A DNA stretch of 64,000 bases from Pseudomonadales bacterium (GCA_022825925.1 JAJDVW010000053.1:1-64000); one strand, 5' to 3'; shown: positions 1 through 9,331, counted from the stretch's first letter. Notes: generated by a model from the letters alone, not told the origin. Program-made: numbers and translations.

Positions 1-3000
1 TACGACTGGGACGTGAGCGGCGGCGCGCTGGACGACGACACGTCGGCGACGCCGGAGTGGACGCGCCCGTCGGTGACCTCGAACGCGAACTTCACGGTCA
101 GCCTGACGGTCACGGTGAACGGGGCGGGAACCAGCGCCCAGGCCGGCACAAGCGCGACGGCGAACGCGACCCGCGCCGCGCTGGTGCTCGACATCGCCTC
201 GCCGGCGTCGTCGTGCGTGGACGACGCGAAGTGGAAGACCGTGGCGGACTACTACGACCACAACGCGACGCGGTCCCCGAACTACGGGGCGAACTGGTAC
301 CGGGTGCTGATCGCCTACCGGCTGGAGGACCCCGAGAGGACGCTTCCCACGTGGCAAGGCTCCACGGCCCGGCCGACCACGCGCTACACCGTTGCCGAGG
401 CGACCACGGGCGAGACGGTGTGGTCCGGCTGGACGCCGGTTCGGGAGGTGCTGGAGTGCCTCGAGAAGGCGTTCCCGACGCTGCCCGCGGCGGTCGCGCC
501 GACGGTGACGATCGACGCCGTCGCGGCCGGGAACGAGGGCGCGAAGGCCAGCTTGAGCGCGACGCTGGCGGGCGGCACCTACGACGGTGCGGCCGAGTAC
601 GCCTGGAGCGTGACGGGCGGGGCGCTCGACGACTCAACCTCCGCCACGCCGGAGTGGACCCGCCCGACGGTGAACGCGGACGGCGACTACACGGTGGGCT
701 TGACGGTCACCGTGCACGGCGCGGGCGCGAACGCCCTGAACGGCAGCAGCGCCACGGCGGACGCGAGCCTGGAGGCCGAGGTGCGCGACGTCCCGGCGCA
801 GCTGCCGGCGGCCGACGCGCCCGCGGTCTCCATCAACGCCGTTGCGGACGGCGACGAGGGCACGACGGCGACCCTCGGCGCGACGCTGGTCGGCGGCGCC
901 TACGACGGCACGCCGGAGTACGACTGGGACGTGAGCGGCGGCGCGCTGGACAACGGCACCTTGGCCGCGCCGACATGGACGCGCCCGGCGGTGACCTCCG
1001 ACACCGGCCACACGGTCAGCCTGACGGTCACGGTGCGCGGCGCCGGCACGAACGTCCGGAGCGGCACCAGCGCCACCGCGAACGCGAGCCTTGCCGCGCA
1101 GGTGCTCGACGTCGCCCCGCCGCCGGCGTCGTCGTGCGTGGACGACGCGAAGTGGAAGACCGTGGCGGACTATTACGACCACAACGCGACGCGGTCTCCG
1201 AACTACGGCGCGAACTGGTATCGGGTGCTGATCGCCTACCGGCTGGAGGACCCGGAGAGGGCGCTCCCGACGTGGGCGGGCTCCACGGCGCAGCCGACCG
1301 CGCGCTACACGGCCGCGGAGGCGACCGGGGGCGAGAGCGTGTGGTCCGGCTGGACGCCGGTTCGGAAGGCGCTGGAGTGCCTCGAGAAGACGTTCCCGAC
1401 GCTGCCCGCGGCGGTCGCGCCGACGGTGGCGATCGACGCCGTCGCGGCGGGCGACGAGGGCACGGCGGTCGGCTTGAGCGCGACGCTGACGGGCGGCACC
1501 TACGACGGCGCGGTCGTATACGCCTGGAGCGTGACGGGTGGAGCGCTCGACGACGCGACGCTGGCGGCGCCGGAGTGGACCCGCCCGACGGTGAGCGTGG
1601 GCCGCGACTACACGGTGGGCTTGACCATTACCGTACACGGCACAGGCACGGTCGCCCTGAACGGCAGCAGCGACACGGCCACCACGAGTCTGGACACCCT
1701 TGTGCGCCCGTCCGTGTCCATTGACTACATACCCGCGGGGGACGAGAACACCGACGTGCAGCTTGGCGCGACCCAGACAGGTCTCACCGGCACGCCGACG
1801 TACGCCTGGAGCGTGGACGGCGGCACGCTCGACGACCCGGCCTCCGCCACGCCGACCTGGACGCGCCCATTAGTGTCCGACCACACCCGCTTCACCGTCA
1901 CTCTCGACGTCACCGTGAACAATGCTGTTCGCTCCGTCACCCTGAAGGCTTGGGTGCGCGACACGAACCGGGACCACTCCGACAACCCGGACTCCGCCAC
2001 CCCGGTATCCATTCCGGACAGCGTCGCCGGCAACATCAGCCGCGTAGGCGGGGACCCCCAATACTTCTGGTTCAGCCTCCCGGAGGAGCGGCGCATAGCG
2101 GTTTTCACGAGCAGCAACATCTGGACCCACGGGCAATTGATCAAGCGTCAGGGCTACGAGGTCATCGCCAACGACTACGGCAGCGGCCAAGGGGACTTCA
2201 AAATAACTCGCAATCTGCCGGCTGGCGAATACCTCGTGCGTGTTCGAGGGTACGTGACCGGCAAGGGCCCTTACACGCTGGCGCTGAGGGACTCCCCGGA
2301 GGGGGGCTGCGTGAGCGAGGACCAGTGGAGCGCCGTCGCAGGCTATTGCCGTGCGAACGCGACCAAGGCCCCTAACTACGGGGCGAACTGGTATCGCGTG
2401 CTGATCGCCTACCATTTTGAGTTGACGGGTTGGCTCCCGGAGTGGAAGGGCCCGCCCCCGATAGTACGTAGATGGCGACGGATTGGATGGGCGATGCGTC
2501 CGACCGCCCCCTACACCGTCGCCGAAGCGACCGCGAGCGAGAGCGCGTGGCCCGACTGGACACCGGTGCGCGAGGTGCTGGAGTGCATCGAGGCACGCCG
2601 TCCGCTTGCGGACGCGGATGCGCCGACGGTGTCGATTGACGCCATCGCGACGGGAGACGGAAGCACGAGGGTGAAGCTTGGCGCAACGCTGACCGGCGGT
2701 CCCTACGACGGTGCGCTCGAACATGCCTGGCAGGTCGATGGCGGAACCCTCGACGACGCGACCTCCGCAACCCCGCTGTGGACGCGTCCGCTCGTGGCTT
2801 CAGATACCACATTCACCGTCAGCCTCGCGGTTACGGCGCGCGGCGCAGGTACGTACGCCACCAGCGGAAGCAGCGACATCGCGACCGCCAGCCGCGCCGC
2901 ATTGGTTCGACCCCACCCCGCCCCGATAAATGCAATCCCGGGCGGCGACGAAAACACCACAGTGCCACTGGGCGCGACCCTGACGGGTGGGATCTTCAAC

Positions 3001-3930
3001 GGCGCGCCCGAGTACACTTGGCGCGTGACCGGCGGAACGCTTGACGACCCCAACTCCGCCACCCCAACTTGGACCCGCCCGGAGGTGGTACAGGATCGCC
3101 ACCACACGGTGAGCCTCCGGGTTTCGGGCGCGAGTGCCGATGACGGCGCCACCACCACCTTCAATGCGAGCCTGGCGGCACTCGTGCGCAATGTGGGCGG
3201 CGACCACGGACGCTGGCCCATCTTGGCGACACCGGTAGCGATACCGTCCACCACGGATGGAAATCTCGAGGATCACAACGACAAGGACTACTTCCGCATC
3301 TATGTCGCGCAGGCGGGGACGCTAACGCTGTCCACCACCGGGAACACCAACACCGCCGGGATTCTCATCGACCCCGACCACAATGAACTGCAGCGCGACT
3401 ACAACAGCGGCGATCAGGACAACTTCCTCATCACGGGGTCCCTCACCCCCGGCACCTATTACTTGCTGGTGGGCTCGGACTACGTCGGAGCCCCCGGAGG
3501 CGATTACAGCCTGTCGGTATCGGGGAGCGCGCAGGGTGGCGTCCCTCCGGCTGTCGCTCCGCTAGTGGGCGTCGATCCGGTCGCGGAAGGTGGTGAGGAA
3601 ACGACGGTGGTGCTCGGTGCAGACTTGGCGGGCGGCGCCTACGACGGCACGCCTGAGTTCACGTGGGAGGTGAGCGCCGGTACCCTCAACGACCCGACTT
3701 TGGCCGCTCCGACCTGGACGCGACCAGTGGTGAACGCGGACACCACCGATGTCGTGGACCTCACGGTCATAGTGCGGGGACTAGGGACGAACGCCCAAAC
3801 TGGCACCGGTGCCCCCGGAGATGGCGGGAGGCGCGTCACCCGTGTTGTCCGCCGCAGTGAATCCGTCACCGCGCCGCCCGTCGAGCTACCGTCCACCACT
3901 CCCGGGCATCTCACCCACGGTGACCAATGA
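1..3930 (+). CDS. Giant Ig-like repeat surface protein (5' end outside window)
   Basis: The frame is open from base 1, so only the last 1,309 residues are seen. They contain eight Ig/PKD-like repeats of about 95 residues (signature W-x-V-x-G-G-x-L-D-D followed by P-x-WTRP; the first is cut by the window edge). Three modules of about 90 residues begin near residues 72, 379 and 770, each starting with a Cys and carrying the string NYGANWYRVLIAY. Two PPC-like beta domains lie near 656-763 and 1066-1177. No enzyme motif is visible. Residues 1-300 and 307-610 are a recent duplication with an offset of about 920 bp. Architecture suggests a secreted or outer-surface adhesin-like protein; export cannot be checked because the N-terminus is missing. 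The frame ends early compared with the homologous domains that continue in other frames downstream, so the C-terminus is probably truncated. Confidence 0.8.
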   Translation, partial: YDWDVSGGALDDDTSATPEWTRPSVTSNANFTVSLTVTVNGAGTSAQAGTSATANATRAALVLDIASPASSCVDDAKWKTVADYYDHNATRSPNYGANWYRVLIAYRLEDPERTLPTWQGSTARPTTRYTVAEATTGETVWSGWTPVREVLECLEKAFPTLPAAVAPTVTIDAVAAGNEGAKASLSATLAGGTYDGAAEYAWSVTGGALDDSTSATPEWTRPTVNADGDYTVGLTVTVHGAGANALNGSSATADASLEAEVRDVPAQLPAADAPAVSINAVADGDEGTTATLGATLVGGAYDGTPEYDWDVSGGALDNGTLAAPTWTRPAVTSDTGHTVSLTVTVRGAGTNVRSGTSATANASLAAQVLDVAPPPASSCVDDAKWKTVADYYDHNATRSPNYGANWYRVLIAYRLEDPERALPTWAGSTAQPTARYTAAEATGGESVWSGWTPVRKALECLEKTFPTLPAAVAPTVAIDAVAAGDEGTAVGLSATLTGGTYDGAVVYAWSVTGGALDDATLAAPEWTRPTVSVGRDYTVGLTITVHGTGTVALNGSSDTATTSLDTLVRPSVSIDYIPAGDENTDVQLGATQTGLTGTPTYAWSVDGGTLDDPASATPTWTRPLVSDHTRFTVTLDVTVNNAVRSVTLKAWVRDTNRDHSDNPDSATPVSIPDSVAGNISRVGGDPQYFWFSLPEERRIAVFTSSNIWTHGQLIKRQGYEVIANDYGSGQGDFKITRNLPAGEYLVRVRGYVTGKGPYTLALRDSPEGGCVSEDQWSAVAGYCRANATKAPNYGANWYRVLIAYHFELTGWLPEWKGPPPIVRRWRRIGWAMRPTAPYTVAEATASESAWPDWTPVREVLECIEARRPLADADAPTVSIDAIATGDGSTRVKLGATLTGGPYDGALEHAWQVDGGTLDDATSATPLWTRPLVASDTTFTVSLAVTARGAGTYATSGSSDIATASRAALVRPHPAPINAIPGGDENTTVPLGATLTGGIFNGAPEYTWRVTGGTLDDPNSATPTWTRPEVVQDRHHTVSLRVSGASADDGATTTFNASLAALVRNVGGDHGRWPILATPVAIPSTTDGNLEDHNDKDYFRIYVAQAGTLTLSTTGNTNTAGILIDPDHNELQRDYNSGDQDNFLITGSLTPGTYYLLVGSDYVGAPGGDYSLSVSGSAQGGVPPAVAPLVGVDPVAEGGEETTVVLGADLAGGAYDGTPEFTWEVSAGTLNDPTLAAPTWTRPVVNADTTDVVDLTVIVRGLGTNAQTGTGAPGDGGRRVTRVVRRSESVTAPPVELPSTTPGHLTHGDQ
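199..1430 (+). repeat. Long direct duplication within the surface protein gene (two units, about 920 bp apart)
   Basis: The cysteine module at 201-500 and the one at 1122-1430 are nearly identical at DNA level, differing mostly at third codon positions. The flanking Ig-like repeats are also duplicated: the string at 1-23 recurs at 919-941. One codon of length difference gives offsets of 918 and 921 bp. This points to a recent unequal-crossover or slippage duplication of a unit of about 307 residues. Such units can vary in copy number between strains and are hard to assemble. Confidence 0.75.
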
Positions 3931-4485
3931 TCGTTTCCGCATCCACATCGCGCAGGCTGGGACGCTGACGGTCGAGAGCCTTTCATCCATCGGATCCACG
4001 TTGAACCGCGCGCTGCGGATGGCCACCGCTGGGACTGGACGGAGGAGCATCCAGTCGTTCGCTTGAGCTTCGACGGAAGATGCAACGAACCGGACGATCT
4101 CCGGCACGACTGGCACGGTGAGTGTGGGCGGCTCGGTCATGGGCGTGATCGATCGTGAGCGCGACCAGGATTGGTTCGTGGTGGAGCTGGTGGCGGGAAC
4201 GGTCTACACCGTCGAGCTGAAGGGCCACCAGACGGGCGACGGATGGCTGATCGATCCGCATTTGCATGGCATCCATGATGCGGCGGGAAACCTCATCAGC
4301 GGTACCACGGACGACAACGGGGGGCGCACCTGAACAGTCGGGTGACGTTCGAGCCTGCGACCAGCGGCACCTACTACATCGCAGTCGGCGCGGGCGGCTG
4401 GACCCACCGTCACGGCTCGGCCGGAGTCGGCGTGACGAGAGAATTGGCGGAAGGCTCGTACACGTTGTCGGTGGAAGCTCCTTGA
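3931..4485 (+). pseudogene. Frameshifted C-terminal domains of the repeat surface protein
   Basis: Homology to the upstream protein continues past its stop in other frames. Around 3917-3990 a frame reads TNDRFRIHIAQAGTLTVES, matching the PPC-like domain of the intact part. At 4079-4330 another frame reads a second PPC-like domain (DRDWF-like core, HGIHDAAGNLISGTTDDNGG). At 4330-4485 a third frame gives its end (NSRVTFEPATSGTYYIAVGA, then YTLSVEAP and a stop). At least three shifts are needed to rejoin these pieces. The segment is therefore the eroded tail of the gene, or less likely an assembly problem. The 212 bases that follow, up to 4697, show nothing recognisable. Confidence 0.7.
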
Positions 4486-4697
4486 TGCTGTAGTCGCACA
4501 ACCCCCGGGTGGGTGGCGGTGGCCACGGGTTGCGCCATCGTACGCCGCCCTCGGCGCGGGCACGGCTTCTGGCGGACATAGCAAGCCATGAAGAGCGGCA
4601 GCGCCGACATTCGCACGGTACTGGATGGGAGCCGACGCGGGTGAACGGCGGCGCTCTCGACAATCCCAGTGCCACCCAGCCGATGCGGGCGCCGCGG

Positions 4698-5882
4698 CTA
4701 CGTCATCTCCGTGATCCGGTCGAGCCTGTTCGCGTGCCGCTCCAGGTATCCGACCACCCGCCGCAGTCCCTCCTCGAGGCGCTCGTGCGACTGCGCGAAA
4801 CAGAGCCGGAAATGGGACTCGTTGCCGGGGCCGAAGGCATAGCCCGGCGCGAGCCCGACGTCCTCTTCGGCCAGGATGCCCTGCACGAGCGCAAAGCTGT
4901 CCCGGAGCCCCGGCACCCGCGGGAATGCGTAGAAGGCGCCCTCGGGCATCCGAAGATCGATGAGCGGAAGTCCCGCGAGACAGCGCTCGACGATGGCGCG
5001 CCCGCCGCGATACTGCTCGCGGAGCGTCCGTACGGTCTCCTCGCCGTGCTCCAGCGCCGCGATCCCGCCGGTCTGCGCGAACACCGTTGCCCCCGTGTTG
5101 AAACACTCCGAGAGGGCCGTCCACGCCGTGCACAGCCGCGGCGATGCCACCACCCATCCGACGCGCCAGCCCGTCATCGCCCAGGCCTTCGAGAAGCCGT
5201 TTACGACGACGAGCGGGTCGTCGTCCCGAGCGACCTCCAGGAAAGAGGGGGCGTGCTCCCCGTCAAACACCGTCCGGTGGTACACCTCGTCCGCGATCAG
5301 CAGGATGTCGCGCTCGCGGCAGAACGCCAGCAGCTCCTCCTGCGCGTCGCGGCGCATGACCCAGCCCGTCGGGTTGCAGGGCGAGTTGACGAAGATCGAC
5401 CGCGTTCCGGGACGGACCGCGGCGACGATCTCCGGGACCGTGAGCTCCCAGCCTGCCTCCGTCTCGCGCTGCCGGACCACATCCACGTCCGCACCGGTAA
5501 CCCGGTACGTGATCTCGATGTTCGGCCAGTGCGGACTAACGATCAGCGCCCGGTCGCCGCTCGTGACCGCCATCTGCGCCGCGATGGTCACCCCCATCAT
5601 CGCGGAGCCGGGCACGCTGATGCGGTCCGGGTCGATGTCGAGCCCGTACAGTCCGTCGAGATACCGCTTGATGGCGTCGCGCAGGGCCGGCAGGCCGCGG
5701 GTGTGGGCGTAGAACGTCTGCCCGTCGTCCAGGGCCTGCTTGGCGGCTTCGCGAATGAACGCCGGAGTGACCATGTCGCCCTCGCCGAACCACAGGGGAA
5801 TGACCGCGGGATCGTTCAGCCGCTGGAACGCGACACGGGTGATGCCGTTCTGCTCCAGGGTCTCGATGACGGGCCTCACCAT
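4698..5882 (-). CDS. Class I/II PLP-dependent aminotransferase
   Basis: A 394-residue fold-type I aminotransferase that transfers an amino group between an amino acid and a 2-oxo acid using PLP in the cytoplasm. Visible motifs are N-P-T-G at 170-173, D-E-V-Y-H-R at 198-203 and the PLP lysine K232 in the string NGFSKAWAMTGWRVGW. The ATG at 5882 is chosen because the protein then begins at the usual family position (MVRPVIETLEQNG); longer starts would run into low-complexity sequence. It lies 25 bp after the LLM oxidoreductase gene on the same strand and may be cotranscribed. The substrate cannot be told from sequence; aspartate/aromatic-type enzymes are the nearest pattern. Confidence 0.9.
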   Translation of the reverse strand: MVRPVIETLEQNGITRVAFQRLNDPAVIPLWFGEGDMVTPAFIREAAKQALDDGQTFYAHTRGLPALRDAIKRYLDGLYGLDIDPDRISVPGSAMMGVTIAAQMAVTSGDRALIVSPHWPNIEITYRVTGADVDVVRQRETEAGWELTVPEIVAAVRPGTRSIFVNSPCNPTGWVMRRDAQEELLAFCRERDILLIADEVYHRTVFDGEHAPSFLEVARDDDPLVVVNGFSKAWAMTGWRVGWVVASPRLCTAWTALSECFNTGATVFAQTGGIAALEHGEETVRTLREQYRGGRAIVERCLAGLPLIDLRMPEGAFYAFPRVPGLRDSFALVQGILAEEDVGLAPGYAFGPGNESHFRLCFAQSHERLEEGLRRVVGYLERHANRLDRITEMT

Positions 5883-5907
5883 GGCCCGGGAACCCGGTTC
5901 AGGGGCG

Positions 5908-6816
5908 TCACGCCAGTCGTTCCCGCACGCGTGCCAGCCGCTCGATGGTCGCCAGGGCCTGACCCTGGTCGGCCGTGATGTTGCGGATGAGCACGTCGGT
6001 GAAGCCGAGTTCGGCGTAGGCGGCAAGCTGGTCCGCGGCCGCGGAGACATCCCCGATCACCAGCGCTTCCGGGTCGATTCCCCGGTAACCCCGGTCCACG
6101 TAGGGGCGCATGGTCGCCCGCGCTTCCGCGGCGCTCCCGCCGACGTACACGTCCCGCCGCAGCGCGATGCGCTCGGGGTCGCGGCCGTGCGCCGCGCACG
6201 CTTCCCGGTACCAGTCGAGTTGCCGGCGGGTCTCCGCGAGCGTCGTCCCCGGGCTCCCGAGCCAGGCGTCTCCCAGGCGCGCGGCGCGGTCGATGGCCGG
6301 CTGCGCGGACGCCCCGATCCAGACCTCGATCGGCTCCGGGGGCAGCGGCGCGATCCGTGTCCGCGCCACGGGCCAGTGCCCGTCCGGACCGTCCACGGTC
6401 TCCCCGGCCCACAGTGCCCGGATGATGGACAGCGCCTCCTCGAACTTCGACGGCTTGCCCCCGTACCCAACGCCCATCGCGGCGAACTGTCCCCTGCCTC
6501 CGCCGATCGCGCACTGCAGGACGAACGGCCCCTGCGCGATGCTCGCGAGCGTCGCCGTCTGCTCGGCGACCAGCACCGGGTTCCACAGCGGCAGGAGGTA
6601 CAGCGCCCCGGCCTCCCGCGTGCCCCACTCCGCCAGCACGCGGCCGAGGATCGGCGAGTTCTGGTAGTACGGCGCCGGCGTCGCGTGGTGGTCGCCGACG
6701 AACAGCGAGTCCAGCTCCGCCGCGTGGGCCGCCCGCGCCCGTTCGATCATGTAGCGTGCGCCGGCGCGGACATCGTCCACCCCGTATGCGCTCGCCATTG
6801 AGATACCGATTCTCAT
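5908..6816 (-). CDS. LLM-class flavin-dependent oxidoreductase
   Basis: A 302-residue luciferase-like monooxygenase family protein (FMN or F420 type, TIM barrel). It starts MRIGISMASAYG and carries the usual motifs: G-D-H-H near residue 42, an early glycine-rich strand (CAIGGGRGQF), a central string EVWIGASAQPAIDRAARLGD and a C-terminal segment ending in a helical tail. Length is normal for the family. Its ATG overlaps the stop of the upstream NUDIX gene by 4 nt, so the two are translationally coupled. Flavin type and substrate are unknown. Members in such genomes commonly act on small organic compounds or coenzyme-linked intermediates. Confidence 0.85.
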   Translation of the reverse strand: MRIGISMASAYGVDDVRAGARYMIERARAAHAAELDSLFVGDHHATPAPYYQNSPILGRVLAEWGTREAGALYLLPLWNPVLVAEQTATLASIAQGPFVLQCAIGGGRGQFAAMGVGYGGKPSKFEEALSIIRALWAGETVDGPDGHWPVARTRIAPLPPEPIEVWIGASAQPAIDRAARLGDAWLGSPGTTLAETRRQLDWYREACAAHGRDPERIALRRDVYVGGSAAEARATMRPYVDRGYRGIDPEALVIGDVSAAADQLAAYAELGFTDVLIRNITADQGQALATIERLARVRERLA

Positions 6817-7424
6817 CCCGCACCCTCGAATTCCGCGCGGAAGCGTCCCATGCCGCCGGCTCCGACGGGAGACACCGCACTGCACACCAGGCGCTCTCCC
6901 TCGAAGACGAAGTCCCCCCGCACGGCGTTGCCGGTCCGCACCCACGGAACCCAGTAGCGGTCGGCGGCCCACATCCGGGCGTACGGAATCGCGTCCCAGG
7001 GGCACCAGAACGGCTCCGCCTCGGGCGTTTCGCCGGCTTCGCCCCGGAAGTCGCACGTGCGGAAGACGAAGCCGCGGACATCATTGCCGTTCGTGCGGTC
7101 ATGGAACCGCAGATGGGCGGCGGGACGCAACTCCCCGCAGCGGATCCGGACCTCCTCGAAAAGCTCGCGGCGGGCGCACGCTTCCGCAGTCTCCCCCGGC
7201 TCGACCCGGCCCCCCGGCGCGTTGACCTTGCCGGCGCCGTGACCGCGCTTCTTGCGGATGAGGAGTACCTCGGAGCCCTCAGCCGGGGGAGCTTCCCCAA
7301 CCGCTGACGCGTAAGGAAGCGCCCGCGTTTCCCACGTCCGCGGAGGCGTACTTCCATGCAAGCCCCGCTCCACGAACACGAGTGTCGCCGGACGCGGGCG
7401 CCAGCCGACGGGGATGAGCGCCAT
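6813..7424 (-). CDS. NUDIX hydrolase carrying an in-frame repeat insertion
   Basis: A 203-residue NUDIX pyrophosphohydrolase. The NUDIX box G-x5-E-x7-R-E-x2-E-E is seen as GGRVEPGETAEACARRELFE followed by EV, with a preceding K-K-R-G-H-G-A-G-K that is typical of MutT/8-oxo-dGTP-type members. The odd feature is about 29 extra residues (roughly 22-50) that split the conserved stretch VFVERG/SEVLLIRKKRG. This insert is encoded by the 91-bp repeat at 7272-7362 and keeps the frame, lying in what should be a loop between two strands. The gene otherwise looks intact, so the protein may still fold. It overlaps the LLM oxidoreductase gene by 4 nt. Confidence 0.85.
   Translation of the reverse strand: MALIPVGWRPRPATLVFVERGLHGSTPPRTWETRALPYASAVGEAPPAEGSEVLLIRKKRGHGAGKVNAPGGRVEPGETAEACARRELFEEVRIRCGELRPAAHLRFHDRTNGNDVRGFVFRTCDFRGEAGETPEAEPFWCPWDAIPYARMWAADRYWVPWVRTGNAVRGDFVFEGERLVCSAVSPVGAGGMGRFRAEFEGAG
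7272..7362. repeat. 91-bp hairpin repeat, copy 1 (inside NUDIX gene)
   Basis: This segment matches 19552-19642 at 76 of 91 positions with no gaps by manual alignment. Blocks such as CGCTGACGCGTAAGGAAG and CGTACTTCCATGCAAG are identical. It contains an imperfect inverted repeat centred on AGCT (GGGGGAGCTTCCCC). Bases differ between copies in the arms, but pairing (including G-T) is largely kept. Inserted into coding sequence on the minus strand, it adds about 29 residues without a stop. Confidence 0.8.
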
Positions 7425-7481
7425 GGGCGCGGCAGCATAGCAGTCCTCGCGGACCGGCTGCCGCGTCAGGTCAGGGTTGCT

Positions 7482-8516
7482 TCAGGCAGCGTCGCCCGTC
7501 CACCGGACCCGCGGGCCAGCCCGTCCCGGCGCGCCGGCCGGCACCAGGTTCTCGTACAGGATGTCCGCGATGCCCCGCCAGCCGCAGCGCCGCGCATGAG
7601 CGCGGCAGGCGTCCCGGTCCACGTCCAGGGCCCCGGTTACGGCCACGCTCAGGTCCTCGTCCAGCGCGCCCGTCTGCGGCGTCACCACGTCGATGGGTCC
7701 CGTGACCGGGTACGCCGCGACGGGCGTGCCGCAGGCCATCGCCTCCAGCATCACCAGGCCGAACGTGTCCGTGCGCGACGGGAACACGAAGACGTCCGCG
7801 TCCGCGTAGCAACGGGCGAGGGCCGCGCCCCGCCGATAGCCCAGCCAGCGGGCCTGGGGATACCGGCGCTCGAGTTCCGCGCGCTGCGGGCCGTCCCCGA
7901 CGATGATCTTCTCGCCCTCCACGTCGAGTTCGAGAAACGCCTCGAGGTTCTTCTCGACGGAGACCCGGCCTACGTACAGCAGGCGCGGCCTGGTGCGCGG
8001 CGCTCGCGGCATCGGACGAAACAGGCCCGTGTCCACGCCGCGGCCCCAGACGACCATGCCCTCGATCCCCCGCGCCGCCAGTTCGCGGCGGTGGCTCTCG
8101 GTGGTCACCAGCGTGCAGGCGGACGGCCGGTGAAACCAGCGCAGGTACGCATATCCCCAGTTGAGCGGGACGGGCAGCCGCTCGGAGACGTATTCCGGGA
8201 ACTTGGTGTGCAGCGACGTGGTGAAGGCCAGCCCCCGGCGCACCAGGCATGTCCTGGCCGCCAAGCCCAAAGGACCCTCCGTGGCGATGTGGATCGTGTC
8301 CGGCCGCGAGCGGTCGACGATGTCGCCGATGCGCCACGGGTCGCCGACCAGGCGGATCTCCGGATAGCCCGGACAGGGTGCCGTCCGGAACGCCCCCGGC
8401 TCGATCACCGTCACCTCCACGCCGCGCGCGCGGAGACCGCCGATCACGTTCCTGAGCGTGCGGACCACGCCGTTGGTCTGCGGCTCCCAGGCGTCGGTGA
8501 CGAGCAGCAGCTTCAT
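7482..8516 (-). CDS. Glycosyltransferase family 4 (GT-B)
   Basis: A 344-residue retaining GT-B glycosyltransferase. The N-terminal Rossmann domain starts MKLLLVTDAWEPQTNGVVRT with the acceptor-side glycine loop. The C-terminal nucleotide-sugar domain has GRVSVEKN, GDGPQRAELE and the E-x7-E-type string SRTDTFGLVMLEAMACGTPV. It resembles glycosyltransferases of the mannosyl/glucuronosyl-diacylglycerol type. Its start overlaps the stop of the upstream LpxH-like hydrolase by 4 nt, a pairing that suggests a joint role in a membrane glycolipid or lipid modification. The exact sugar and acceptor are unknown. Confidence 0.88.
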   Translation of the reverse strand: MKLLLVTDAWEPQTNGVVRTLRNVIGGLRARGVEVTVIEPGAFRTAPCPGYPEIRLVGDPWRIGDIVDRSRPDTIHIATEGPLGLAARTCLVRRGLAFTTSLHTKFPEYVSERLPVPLNWGYAYLRWFHRPSACTLVTTESHRRELAARGIEGMVVWGRGVDTGLFRPMPRAPRTRPRLLYVGRVSVEKNLEAFLELDVEGEKIIVGDGPQRAELERRYPQARWLGYRRGAALARCYADADVFVFPSRTDTFGLVMLEAMACGTPVAAYPVTGPIDVVTPQTGALDEDLSVAVTGALDVDRDACRAHARRCGWRGIADILYENLVPAGAPGRAGPRVRWTGDAA

Positions 8517-9331
8517 GCCGCGGCCCGGCTCGGATACGGGCGCGGCCCCGCCGTCTCGTCGAGCGCCGCCGTGGACCAGTCGACGATCCGGAAGCGGCCC
8601 GCCTGGTCCTCCACGAGCGCGGTGCAGGACTCCACCCAGTCACCGCAGTTCATGTAGGTGACGCCCCCGCAGTCGCTGATCTCGGCGTGGTGGATGTGCC
8701 CGCACACGACCCCGTCGAAGCCGCGGCGCCGGCACTGGTAGGACACCGCGTCCTCGAAGTCGCTCACGAAGTTGACGGCCTGCTTCACGCGCCGCTTGAT
8801 CCACGCGGACAGTGACCAGTAGCCGTATCCGAACCGTGCGCGGGCCGCGTTCAGGGCCCGGTTCAGCCGCAGGAGCAGGTGGTAGCCGAGGTCGCCGAGG
8901 AAGGCGACCCAACGGTGGTAGCGGGTGATGACGTCGAACTGGTCCCCGTGGACGACCAGCAGGCGGCTGCCGTCCGCGGTCTCGTGCACCGCCTGGTCCA
9001 CCAGGCGGAGATTCCCCACCTCCAGGTCGGAGTACTTGCGCAGGAACTCGTCGTGGTTGCCGGTGACGAACACGATGCGGGTGCCGCGCTTCATCAGCGT
9101 GAAGAACCGCCGCAGGACGTTGTTGTGGGACTGGGGCCAGTAGAAGTTCGCCCGCAGGCGCCAGCCGTCGATAATGTCGCCGACGAGGTAGAGGGTCTCG
9201 CAGTGATGGTGCTTGAGGAAGTGGACGAGGCGTTCCGCCTGGCAGCCGCGGGTGCCGAGGTGGATGTCGGAGAGGAAGATGGTCCGATAGTGCGTCTTCG
9301 GCGGTTCGTGCGGCGGTTCGTCGTACCCCAT
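8513..9331 (-). CDS. UDP-2,3-diacylglucosamine diphosphatase-like metallophosphoesterase
   Basis: A 272-residue calcineurin-like phosphoesterase of the LpxH/YbbF type (COG2908-like). Metal-binding motifs appear in order: S-D-I-H-L-G at 21-26, G-D-I-I-D-G at 51-56, G-N-H-D-E at 91-95, V-H-G-D at 127-130 and G-H-I-H-H near residue 216. LpxH cleaves UDP-2,3-diacylglucosamine to lipid X in lipid A synthesis. This subfamily is longer than enterobacterial LpxH and may act on another UDP-linked lipid. The ATG at 9331 is preferred over an upstream in-frame ATG because the proline/histidine-rich leader then stays short. It is the first gene of the coupled pair with the GT4 gene. Confidence 0.8.
   Translation of the reverse strand: MGYDEPPHEPPKTHYRTIFLSDIHLGTRGCQAERLVHFLKHHHCETLYLVGDIIDGWRLRANFYWPQSHNNVLRRFFTLMKRGTRIVFVTGNHDEFLRKYSDLEVGNLRLVDQAVHETADGSRLLVVHGDQFDVITRYHRWVAFLGDLGYHLLLRLNRALNAARARFGYGYWSLSAWIKRRVKQAVNFVSDFEDAVSYQCRRRGFDGVVCGHIHHAEISDCGGVTYMNCGDWVESCTALVEDQAGRFRIVDWSTAALDETAGPRPYPSRAAA

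Noticed and set aside
634-1638. Long minus-strand open frame antisense to the surface repeat protein
   Set aside because: Arg/Ala/Gly-rich translation with no domain pattern; an effect of high GC and repeated codons in the sense gene.
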